This document shows positions 50,067-60,681 of a stretch of DNA of 64,000 nt, one piece after another. Origin of the DNA: Piliocolobus tephrosceles. Taxonomy: Eukaryota > Chordata > Mammalia > Primates > Cercopithecidae. Numbering within the stretch: the first letter of the stretch is position 1; each line of letters starts with the position of its first letter. The stretch covers positions 126,423,917-126,487,916 of the forward strand of contig NC_045435.1 of NCBI RefSeq assembly GCF_002776525.5. Direction: 5' to 3'. Both the position numbers and the translations under genes were made by a program. The notes under the pieces are model-generated. The model had not been told where the DNA came from. It worked only from the letters and a program-made list of their open reading frames with translations, and made no database searches.

Positions 50067-51300
50067 ATTCTGTGAAGAAACTCATTGGTAGCTTGATGGG
50101 GATGGCATTGAATCTATAAATAACCTTGGGCAGTATGGCCATTTTCACGATATTGATTCTTCCTATCCATGAGCATGGTATGTTCTTCCATTTGTTTGTG
50201 TCCTCTTTTATTTCACTGAGCAGTGGTTTGTAGTTCTCCTTGAAGAGGTCCTTTACATCCCTTGTAAGTTGGATTCCTAGGTATTTTATTCTCTTTGAAG
50301 CAATTGTGAATGGAAGTTCATTCCTGATTTGGCTCTCTGCTTGTCTGTTACTGGTGTATAAGAATGCTTGTGATTTTTGCACATTAATTTTGTATCCTGA
50401 GACTTTGCTGAAGTTGCTTATCAGCTTAAGAAGATTTTGGGCTGAGATGATGGGGTTTTCTAAATATACAATCATGTCATCTGCAAACAGGGACAATTTG
50501 ACTTCTTCTTTTCCTAACTGAATACCCTTGATTTCTTTCTCTTGCCTGATTGCCCTAGCCAGAACTTCCAACAATATGTTGAATAGGAGTGATGAGAGAG
50601 GGCATCCCTGTCTTGTGCCAGTTTTCAAAGGGAACTTTTCCAGATTTTGCCCATTCAGTATGATATTAGCTGTGGGTTTGTCATAAATAGCTCTTATTAT
50701 TTTGAGGTACGTTCCATCAATACCGAATTTGTTGAGCGTTTTTAGCATGAAGGGCTGTTGAATTTTGTCAAAAGCCTTTTCTGCATCTATTGAGATAATC
50801 ATGTGGTTCTTGTCTTTGGTTCTGTTGATATGCTGGATTACGTTTATTGATTTGCGAACGTTGAACCAGCCTTGCATCCCAGGGATGAAGCCCACTTGAT
50901 CATGGTGGATAAGCTTTTTCATGTGCTGCTGAATCCGGTTTGCCAGTATTTTATTAAGGATTTTTGCATCGATGTTCATCAGGGAGATTGGTCTAAAATT
51001 CTCTTTTTTTGTTGTGTCTCTGCCAGGCTTTGGTATCAGGATGATGCTGGCCTCATAAAATGAGTTAGGGAGGATTCCCTCTTTTTCTATTGATTGCAAT
51101 TGTTTCAGAAGGAATGGTACCAGCTCCTCCTTGTACCTCTGGTAGAATTCAGCTGTGAATCCATCTGGTCCTGGGCTTTTTTTGGTGGGTAGGCTATTAA
51201 TTGTTGCCTCAATTTCAGAGGCTGCTATTGGTCGATTCAGGGATTCAACTTCTTCCTGGTTTAGTCTTGGGAGAGTGTACGTGTCCAGGAAATTATCCAT
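50067..51300 (-). pseudogene. L1 ORF2 reverse-transcriptase fragment (inverted part)
   Basis: An open frame of about 410 L1 residues, to which the satellite flank adds a few unrelated ones up to 49996. It begins MDNFLDTYTLPRLNQEE and includes the linker SPGPDGFTAEFYQ, the fingers/palm motif GTRQGCPLSSLLFNILLE and the catalytic FADD motif (LSLFADDMIVYL). In L1 this domain copies L1 RNA at nicked target DNA. The fragment lacks the N-terminal endonuclease, and its thumb end is cut by the insertion boundary (MSFFTES), so it is not a functional enzyme. It is open by youth, not by selection, as far as can be judged. Confidence 0.9.
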
Positions 51301-51512
51301 TTCTTCTAGATTTTCTAGTTGATTTGCGTAGAGGTGTTTATAGTATTCTCTGATGGTAGTTTGTATTTCTGTGGGGTCGGTGGTGATATCCCCAGTGGTG
51401 CTGGGAAAATTGGCTAGCCATAAGTAGAAAGCTGAAACTGGATCCTTTCCTTACTCCTTATAGGAAGATTAATTCAAGATGGATTAGAGACTTAAATGTT
51501 AGACCTAATACC

Positions 51513-52421
51513 ATGAAAACTCTAGAAGAAAATCTAGGTAGTATCATTCAGGACATAGGCATGGGCAAGGACTTCATGTCTAAAACACCAAAAGCAACGG
51601 CAGCAAAAGACAAAATTGACAAATGGGATATGATTAAACTAAAGAGCTTCTGCACAGCAAAAGAAACTACCATCAGAGTGAACAGGCAACCTACAGAATG
51701 GGAGAAAATTTTTGCAATCTACTCATCTGACAAAGGGCTAATTTCCAGAATCTACGAAGAACTCAAACAAATATACAAGAAAAAAACAAACAACCCCATC
51801 CAAAAGTGGGGAAAGGAAATGAACAGACATTTCTCAAAACAAGACATTCATACAGCCAACAGACACATGAAAAATTGCTCAGCATCACTGGCCATCAGAG
51901 AAATGCAAATCAAAACCACAATGAGATACCATTTCACACCAGTTAGAATGGCAATCATTAAAAAATCAGGAAACAACAGGTGTTGGAGAGGATGTGGAGA
52001 AATAGGAACACTTTTACACTGTTGGTGGGATTGTAAACTAGTTCAACCATTATGGAAAACAGTATGACAATTCCTCAAGGATCTAGAACTAGATGTACCA
52101 TATGACCCAGCCATCCCATTACTGGGTATATACCCAAAGGATTATAAATCATGCTACTACAAAGACACATGCATATGTATGTTTATTGCGGCACTATTCA
52201 CAATAGCAAAGACTTGGAATCAACCCAAATGTCCATCAGTGACAGACTGGATTAAGAAAATGTGGCACATAGACACCATGGAATACTATGCAGCCATAAA
52301 AAAGGATGAGTTTGCGTCCTTTGTAGGGACATGGATGCAGCTGGAAACCATCATTCTTAGCAAACTATCACAAGAAGAGAAAACCAAACACCACATATTC
52401 TCACTCATAGGTGGGAACTGA
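51513..52421 (+). pseudogene. L1 ORF2 C-terminal fragment (forward part)
   Basis: The forward half of the twin-primed L1 encodes the ORF2 C-terminus. The recognised frame from 51513 runs 184 residues to a TGA at about 52065-52067 and includes the cysteine-rich segment CWRGCGEIGTLLHCWWDC. After the stop it resumes to 52421, ending MFSLIGGN-like (IFSLIGGN) at the normal ORF2 terminus. It is therefore disrupted by at least one nonsense change. Confidence 0.85.
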
Positions 52422-52683
52422 ACAATAAGCTCACTTGGACTCGGGAAGGGGAGCATCACACAATGGGGCCTATCATGGGGAGGGGGGAGGGGGAGGGATT
52501 GCATTGGGGAGTTATACCTGATATAAATGATGAATTGATGGGAGCTGACGAGTTGATAGTTGCAGCACACCAACATGGCACATGTATACATATGTAACAA
52601 ACCTGCACATTATGCACATGTACCCTAGAACTTAAAGTATGATAAAAATAAAAAAATTAAAAAAAATAAATAAATAAAATAAA

Positions 52684-55600
52684 ATAAAATTGTGTCTGGA
52701 ATATACATCTTACAAAGGAGTTCCTCGGAAAGCTTCTCTCCAGTTTCGGACTGAACATATTTCCTTTTTCACTGCTCGCCTCAATGTGCTCCCGAATATC
52801 CCATCACACGTTAAACATACACAGGTTTAGAAAACTGCTCAATGAAAAGAGAGGCTTACCTTAGTGAGAGGAATTAAGACGACACAGAGCAGTTTCACAG
52901 AAAGCTTCCTTCTGGATTTTACCTGAGGATATTTCTTTCCCCATATTCTAAGGATCATTCCCAAATGTCCTTCCTCAGATTTCTCTAAAAGAGTGAATTC
53001 AAGCTGCTGAATCCAAAGAATGATTTAACTCTATGAGACGAATACACACATCGCAAAGCAGTTGCTCAGAACGTTTCTCTACAGGTTTCTTCAGAAGGCA
53101 TTTCCTCGCTCACCACAAGCCACCAGGCGTCACTAAATATCCCTTCACAGATTCTTCAAAGACATAATTTTGAAACTGGGCAACATAGAGTAAGCATTAA
53201 CTCTGTGAAGTGAATGCACATAACAGAGAGCAGATTCGTGGAATGCTTCTTCCTCGATATTATTTCAATACATTTCACTATTCGCCATAATCCTCAATGC
53301 GTAACGAATTATAACATTTTCGGTTTCACAGGAACAGTGTTCAAACACTGACTTGTGAGAAAAGAGGTATAACTCCCTGAGTGGAATGCATACATCACAA
53401 AGTAGTTTCTCAAAAAGCTTCTATCTAATTTTTATATGAAGATATCTCCTCTTTCACCGTAGGCCTGAATGTGCTCCCGAATGTCCCTTCGCAGATCTGT
53501 GCATGACAGAGTTTCCAAGCTACGTAATATAAGTAAAGTTTTTACTATGCGGGATGAAAAAATATATCTAACACAAAGCAGTTTCACGTAAATATTCTTT
53601 ACAGTTTTCCTCTGAGGATATTTCCTTTATCACCATAGTCGTCGCTATACTCCTGAATATCTCTTGGTAGCTTTTTCTCCAAAAGGATTTCGGAATCCTC
53701 TAGGAGAAGAAAGGTATATTTCTGTGATTGGAGTTCACATGTCACAAAGCAGCTCCTCAGAAAGCTTCTCTCCAGTTTCTATCTGAAGACGTTTCCTTTC
53801 TCACCGTAAACCTCAAAGCCCTCCAGAGTATCCCCTTGCAGACTAAGCAAAAAAGTGTTATGACAGAGCAAAATGGAAAGAGAAGCTCAACTATGTGAGC
53901 ACAACTCACGTGAAATAGAGGAGTTTCACAGAAAGCTTCCTATTGGTTTCCCTTTGAGGTTATTTGTTTTTCAAAATATTCTAAAGGGCGTTTCCAAATG
54001 TCCTTTCTCAGATTCCACAGCAACAGTGATTTCAAACTGCTCAATCCAAAGAATGATTTAACGCTATGAGATGTATACAAACATCACAAAAGAGTTGCGC
54101 AGAAAGCTTTTCTCTGATTTTCGATGGAAGATATTTCCTTGCCTCACACAGGCCTCTGGTCGCCACTGACTATCCCTTTGCAGATCGCTCAAATACCGAG
54201 TTTCAACCTGGGAAGTGTAGAGTAAGCTTTAACCCTGTGAACAGAATGCATATGACAGACAGCAGTTTCTTCAAGTACTTCTTTATGTTTTGTATTAGAT
54301 GATATAACACTTTTTGCCGTAGACTTCAATGTGCTCTGAATATCACTGTTTTGGTTTTACAGGAACAGTGTTTATACTGTGTCTTATGAGAAGAAAGTGA
54401 AAACTCACTGATTAAAATGCTTACAAAGGAGTTTCACAGAAATCTTCTTTCCAGTTTGTGTCTGAGGCTATTTATCTTTTCACCACCGGCATCAACATGC
54501 TCCCAAATATCACTTGGTAGGCTTTGCTCCAAAAGGGATTGCGGTAACCTCTAGGAGAAGAAAGGTATATTTCTGTCAGTGGAATGCTCACGTCACAAAG
54601 CAGCTCCTCAGAAAGCTTGTCTCCAGTTTCTATCTGAAGTTGTTTCCTTTCTCACTGTCAGCCTCAAAGCACTCCTGAATATCCCTTCACAAACTAAACA
54701 AAAACAATGTTATGATACAGCTCAATGAAAAGAGAAGCTTAACTGTGTGAGCAGAATTCACTTGACACAGAGCAGTTTCACGGAAAGCTTCCTTCTGGTT
54801 TCTTTCTGAGATTATTTCTTTTTCAGGATATTCTAAGTAGCATTTCCAAATGTCCTTTCTCAGAGTCCACAGAAACTGATTTCAAACTGCTCTGTCCAAA
54901 GAATGATTTAACTCCATGAGATGAATACAAACATCACAAAAGTGTTGCGCAGATAGATTCTCTCCAATATTCGATGGAAGAGGTTTCCTTGCTTAACACA
55001 AGCCCCCAGTTGCCATTTACTATACCTTCGCAGAAACCTCAAAGACAGACTTTCTAAATGGGAAATGTACAATAAGCTTTAACTCTCTCAAAAGAGTGGA
55101 CTTGAGAGACAGCAGTTTCTTCCAGTGCTTCTTTCTGTTTTTTTTTTTTTTTTTTTTTTTGGACGACATTTCACTTTTTGCCATAGTCTTCAATGTGCTC
55201 TGAATATCACTCTTTTGGTTTTACAAAAACAGTGTTCAAAATATGCCTTATAAGAAGAAAGTTATAACTCCCTGAGTGGAATGCACACAACAGCAAGCAG
55301 TTTCTCAGAAAATTACCTTCCAGTTTTTATAAGACGTCGCTTATTTCCTATTTCTCCATAGGCCCAGATACGATCCCAAATATCGGTTCATGAATGCATC
55401 CACGAGTGAATTTCCAAGCTGCGTAATGTAAAGTAAGCTTAATATATGGCATATGAATAAACACAGCAAAAAACAGATTCACAGAATGCTTCTTTCCAGT
55501 TTTTATCTGAAGATATTTCCTTTTTCACCCTTGTGATGAATGTGCTCCAGAAGGTTCCTTCGTGGATTCGTACATGACAGATTCCAAGCTGTATAATGTA

Positions 55601-55941
55601 AAGAAAGCTTTATGTATGTGAGATGATTACACATATTACTGAGCAGGTTCCTAGAAAGTTTCTTTCCAGTTTTGTCTGAGGCTATTTCCCTTTTCACCAT
55701 CGGCATCAACATGCTCCCGAATATCACCTGGTTCATGTTTCTTCAAAAGGGTTTCCCTGACACTGTATGAGAAGAGAGGTATAAAACTGTGACTGGAATG
55801 CGCATGTCATAAAGGATGTCCAAGGAAAGCTTCTCTCCAGTTTCTGTCTGAACATATTTCATTTTTCACCGTCAGCCTCAAAGTGCTCCCAAATATCCCA
55901 TCACACGCTAAACATACACAGGTTTAGAAAACTGCTCACTG
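52684..55941 (-). repeat. Alpha-satellite array, - polarity
   Basis: K, J, I, H, G, F, E, D, C, B and A, then at about 54418 a K/E hybrid monomer followed by D, C, B, A and M (landmark near 55424), then L, K and J. The extra K/E-D-C-B-A run makes the interval about 875 bp longer than one period plus the L1. In monomer A a pure T run of about 23 bases sits at 55138-55160 where other copies have about six T. No genes are present. Confidence 0.92.
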
Positions 55942-56255
55942 GGCTGGGCGTGGTGGCTCAAGCCTGTAATTCCAGCACTTTGGGAGGCCGAGACGGGGGG
56001 AGCACGTGGTCAGGAGATCGAGACCATCCTGGCTAACACGGTGAAACCCCGTCTCTACTGAAAAATACAAAAAAAAAAAAAAAAATGCTGGGTGAGATGG
56101 CATGCGCTTGTAATCCCAGCTACTCGGGAGGCTGAGGCAGGAGAATGGTGTAAAGCAAGGAGGCGGAGCTTGCAGTGAGCAGAGATCCGGCCACTGCACT
56201 CCAGCCTGGGTGACAGAGCAAAACCCTGTCTCAAAAAAAAAAAAAAAAGAAAGAA
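55942..56255 (+). mobile_element. AluY-type SINE (Old World monkey signature)
   Basis: A full dimeric Alu with a long middle A-run (about 56068-56085) and A-tail with GAAA repeats. Target-site duplication AGAAAACTGCTCACTG lies at 55926-55941 and AGAAAACTGCTCAATG at 56256-56271, in monomer J. It carries GGCTCAAGCCTG and GATCCGGCCACTGCAC. Confidence 0.95.
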
Positions 56256-59200
56256 AGAAAACTGCTCAATGAAAATAGAGGCTTACCTGAGTGAGAGGAA
56301 TTAAGATGACACAGAGCAGTTTCACAGAAAGATTCCTTCTGGAATTTACCTGAGGATATTTCTTTCCCCATATTCTAAGGACCATTCCCAAATGTACTTC
56401 CTGAGATTCCAAAAAAACACTGATTTCAAGCTGCTCAATCAAAAGAATGGTTTACCTCTATGAGACGAATACACATCTCAAAGCAGTTGCTCAGAACGTT
56501 TCTCTGCAGATTTCATCAGAAAGTGTTTCCTTGCCTCCGGGCGTCACTAAATATCCCTTCCCAGATCCTTCAAATACAGAGTTTCGAAATTGGGCCACAT
56601 AGAGTAAGCATTAACTCTGTGAAGTGAATGCACATATCAGAGAGTAGATTCCTGGAATGCTTCTTCCTCGATTTTATTACAGTATATTTCAGTATTCGCC
56701 ATAGTCCTCAATGTATCCAAAATATCACCTTTTCGGTATCACAGGAACAGTGTTCAAATTCTTCCTTGTGATAAAAGAGGTATAACACCCTGAGTGGAAT
56801 GCATACATCACAAAGTAGTTTCTCAGAAAGCTTCTGTCCAGTTTCTATCTGAAGATATCTCCTCTTTCACCGTAGGCCTGAATGTGTGCCCGAACATCCC
56901 TTCGCGGATCTGTGCATGATGGAGTTTACAAACTGCATAATATAATTAAAGTTTTAACTATGCAGACCAATAAATATTTCTAACACATAGCAGTTTCACA
57001 GAAATCTTCTTTCCAGTTTTTGTCTGAGGATATTTCCTTCTTCACTACAGTCGTCACTATACTCCTGAATATCTCTTGGTAGCTTTTTCTCCAAAAGGGA
57101 TTCCGGAATCCTCTAGGAGAAAGCTATATTTCTGTGAGTTTAATGCACAAGTCACAAAGCATCTCCTCAAAAAGCTCCTCTCCAGTTTGTATCTGAAGAC
57201 ATTTCCTTCTCTCCGGAAGCCTCAAAGCCCTCCAGAATATCCCTTTGCACACTAAACAAAAACAGTGTTATGGTACAGCTCAATGAAAAGAGAAGCTTAA
57301 CTGTGTAAGGGGAATTCACGTGACACAGAGCAGTTTCACAGAAAGCTTCCTTCTGGTTTCTCTCTGAGGTAATTTCCTTTTCAGGATATTCTAAACAGCA
57401 TTTCCACGTGTCCTTTCTCAGATTCCACAGAAACAGAGATTTCAAACTACTCAATCCAAAGACTGATTTAACTTCATGAGATGAATACAAACATCACAAA
57501 AGAGTTGCACAGAATGCTTCTCTCCGATTTTCAATGGAAGACATTTCCTTGCCTCAAACAGGCTTCCAGTCACCACTTACTATCCATTCGCAGAACCCAC
57601 AGTGACGTACTTTCAAACTGGGAAATGTAGAGTAAGTTTTAACCCTTTGAAAATAATGGACATCTCAGAGAGCAGTTTCTTCAAGTGCTTCTTTCTGTTT
57701 TTTATTGGACAACATTTCACTTTTTGCCCTAGTCTTCAAAGTGCTCTGAATATCACTCTTTTGGATTTACAGGAACAGTGTTCAAACTGTGCCTTATGAG
57801 AAGAAAGTTATACCACCCTGAGTGGAATGCACACATCACCAAGCAGTTTCTCAGATAGCTTCTCTCCAGTTTTTATCTGACTATATTTCCTCTTTCACCA
57901 TAGGCCCGAATGTGATCCCAAATATCCCTTTAAGAATCCATCCACGAGGAAGTTTCCAATCTGCATAATGTAAAGAAAGCTTCATCTATGTGAGATGAAC
58001 AAATACAGCAAAAATCTGATTCACAGAAAGCTTCTTTCCAGTTTTTATTGGAAGATATTTCCTTTTTCACCCTAGTCCAGAATTTGCTCCCGAAGGTCCA
58101 TTTGTGGATTCGTCCATGACAGTTTCCAAACTGTGTAATGTAAGGAAAGCTTTATCTATGTGAGATCATTAGACGTATCCCAGAGTAGTTTCCTAGAAAG
58201 GTTCTTTCCAGTTTGTGTCTGAGGCTATTTCCCTTTTCACCATTGGCATCAACATGCTCCCGAATATCACCTGGAACCTGTTTCTCCAAAAGAGTTTCCC
58301 CGACGCTGTATGAAAAGAGAGGTATAACACTGTGACTGGAATGCACAGGTCACAAAGCAGTTCTTCGGAAAGCTTCTCTCCAGTTTCGGTCTGAACATAT
58401 TTCCTTTTTCACCGTTAGCCTCAAAGTACTTCCGAATATCCCATCACACACTAAACATACACATGGCTAGAAAACTGCTGAATGAAAAGAGAAGCTTATC
58501 TGAGTGTGAGGAATTAAGATGACACAGAGCAGTTTCAGAGCAGTTTCACAGAAAGCTTCATGCTGGATTTTACCTGAGGATATTTCTTTCTCCATATTAT
58601 ATGGATCATTCCCAAATATCCTTCCTCAGATTCCACAAAAACAGTGAACTCAAACTGCTCAATCCAAAGAATGGTTTAACTATATGAGACGAATGCACAC
58701 ATCGCAAAGCAGTTGCTCAAAACGGTTCTCTGCAGGTTTCATCGGAAGACATTTCCTGGCTCACCACAGGCCTATGGGCCTCACAAAATATCCCTTCACA
58801 GATTCTTCAAAGACAGAGTTTTGACACTGGGCAACATAGACTAGCATTAAGTCTGTGAAGTGAATTCACATAGCAGAGAGCAGATTCTTGGAACGATTCT
58901 TTGTCAATTTTATTTCAGTACATTTGACTATTCGCCATAGTCCTCAATGTGTTCTGAAATATCACTTTTTCGGTTTCACAGGAACAGAGTTCAAACACTG
59001 CCTTGTGAGAAAAGTTATAACTCCCTCAGTGGAATGCATACATCACAAAGTAGTTTCTCAGAAATCTTCTATCCACTTTTTATCTGAAGATATCTCCTCT
59101 TTCAGTGTAGGCCTGAATGTGCTCCCAAACATCCCTTCATGGATCTGTGCATGACGGAGTTTCCAAACTGCGTAATATAATTGAAGTTTTAACTATGGGA

Positions 59201-59370
59201 GACGAATAAAGATATCTGACACAAAGCAGTTTCACAGAAATCTTCTTTCCAGTTTTTTTCTGAGAATATTTCCTTTTTTACCATTGTCTTAGCTATACTT
59301 ATGAGTATCTGTTGGTAGCTTTTTCTCCAAAAGGGATTCCGGAATCCTTTAGAAGAAAAAAATATATTTC
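56256..59370 (-). repeat. Alpha-satellite array, - polarity
   Basis: Reverse-oriented HOR sequence with an M landmark at 57966, one period from 55424 once the Alu is removed. The ERV target position (AGTA at 58184-58187) is uninterrupted, a second empty site. A short tandem repeat of GAGCAGTTTCA lies near 58529-58552. No genes are present. Confidence 0.92.
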
Positions 59371-60283
59371 CCTTTTTTTATTACTATACTTTAAGTTCCA
59401 GGGTACATGTGCACAATGTGCAAGTTTCTTACATATGTATTCCTGTGCCACGTTGTTGTGCTGCACCCATCAAATCGTCAGCACCCATAAATTTGTCATT
59501 TATATCATGTATAACTCCTAATGCAATCCCTCCCCATCCCCCTCCCCATGATAGGCCCCAATGTGTGATGTTCCCCTTCCCGAGTCCAAGTCATCTCATT
59601 GTCCAGTTCCCACCTATGAGGGAGAACATGCAGTGTTTAGTTTTCTGTTCTTGTGATAGTTTGCTAAGAATGATGGTTTCCAGCTGCATCCATGTCCCTA
59701 CAAACGATGCAAACTCATCCTTTTTATGGCTGCATAGTATTCCATGGTGTATATGTGCCACAATTTCCTAATCCAGTCTGTCACTGATGGATATTTGGGT
59801 TCTTTCCAAGTCTTGCTATTGTGAATAGTGCCGCAATAAACATACGTGTGCATTTGTCTTTATAGCAGCATGATTTAGAACAAAGCTGGAGACATCACGC
59901 TATCTGACTTCAATCTATACTACAAGGTTACAGTAACCAAAACAGCATGGTACTGGTATCAAAACAGAGGTATAGACCAATGGAACAGAACAGAGTCCTC
60001 AGAAATAATATCACACATCTACAGTCATCTGACCTTTGACAAACCTCAGAGAAACAAGAAATGGGGAAAGAATTCCCTATTTAATAAACGGTGCTAAGAA
60101 AATTGGCTAGCCAAAAGTAGAAAGCTGAAAATGGATCCTTTCCTTACACCTTATATGAAAATTAATTCAAGATGGATTAGACACTTAAATGTTAGACCTA
60201 ATACCATAAAATCCCTACAAGAAAACCTAGATAGTACCATTCAGGACATAGGCATAGGCAAGGAATTCATGTCTAAAACACCG
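59371..60283 (+). mobile_element. LINE-1 fragment, twin-primed, copy 4 of 4
   Basis: Reverse 3' end at 59371-59876, forward ORF2 at 59877-60283, with the same inversion point and the same 5' end (GTCTAAAACACC) as copy 3. Left target sequence (AGAAGAAAAAAATATATTTC, 59351-59370) and right target sequence (GAAGAAAGGTATATTTC, 60284-60300) correspond to the monomer E target of the other copies. Confidence 0.9.
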
Positions 60284-60677
60284 GAAGAAAGGTATATTTC
60301 TGTGAGTGGAATGCACACGTCACAAAGCAGCTCCTCAGAAAGTTTCTCTCCACTTTCAATATGAAGATGTTTCCTTTCTCATCGTAAGCCTCAAAGCCCT
60401 CTAAAGTATCCCTTCACAGACTAAGCAAGAACAGTGTTATGCTACAGATCAATGAAAAGAGAAGCTTAACTGTGTGAGCGGAATTCACATGACACAGAGC
60501 AGGATCACAGAAAGCTTCCTTCTGATTCTCTATGAGGTTTTTTCTTTTTCAGGATATTCTAAACAGCGTTTCCAAATGTCCTTTCTCAGATTCCACAGAA
60601 ACAGTGATTTCAAACTGCTCAATCCAAAGAATTATTTAACTCTATGAGATGAACACAAACATCACAAAAGGGTTGTG
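60284..60677 (-). repeat. Alpha-satellite array, - polarity (E, D, C)
   Basis: Reverse-oriented remainder of E, then D and C, ending in C at AAAAGGGTTGTGCAGA, where the polarity changes. No gene is present. Confidence 0.9.
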
Positions 60678-60681
60678 CAGA
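60677..60681. other. Satellite polarity junction (- to +) with microhomology
   Basis: Reverse monomer C (..GTTGTGCAGA) meets forward monomer H/I (..GCAGAGAAAC). The five bases GCAGA fit both sides. Confidence 0.8.

Larger units (their letters stand above)
50067..52683 (+). mobile_element. LINE-1 fragment, 5'-inverted (twin-primed), youngest-looking
   Basis: Reverse-oriented ORF2 reverse-transcriptase sequence at 50067 to about 51394, then forward ORF2 from about 51395, 3' UTR and an A-rich tail (AAATAAAT-like repeats) up to 52683. Target-site duplication ATAAAATTGTGTCTG lies at 50052-50066 and 52684-52698, in monomer K. The G-rich tract of the 3' UTR (near 52475-52500) is intact. It is the longest L1 in the window and the only one with a long uninterrupted frame. 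ORF1, the endonuclease domain and the 5' UTR are absent, so it cannot move by itself. Confidence 0.93.

Noticed and set aside
49996..51300. The 434-residue frame as an intact retrotransposon gene
   Set aside because: It lacks the endonuclease and the C-terminus, ends in satellite-derived residues and lies in the inverted half of a twin-primed insertion.
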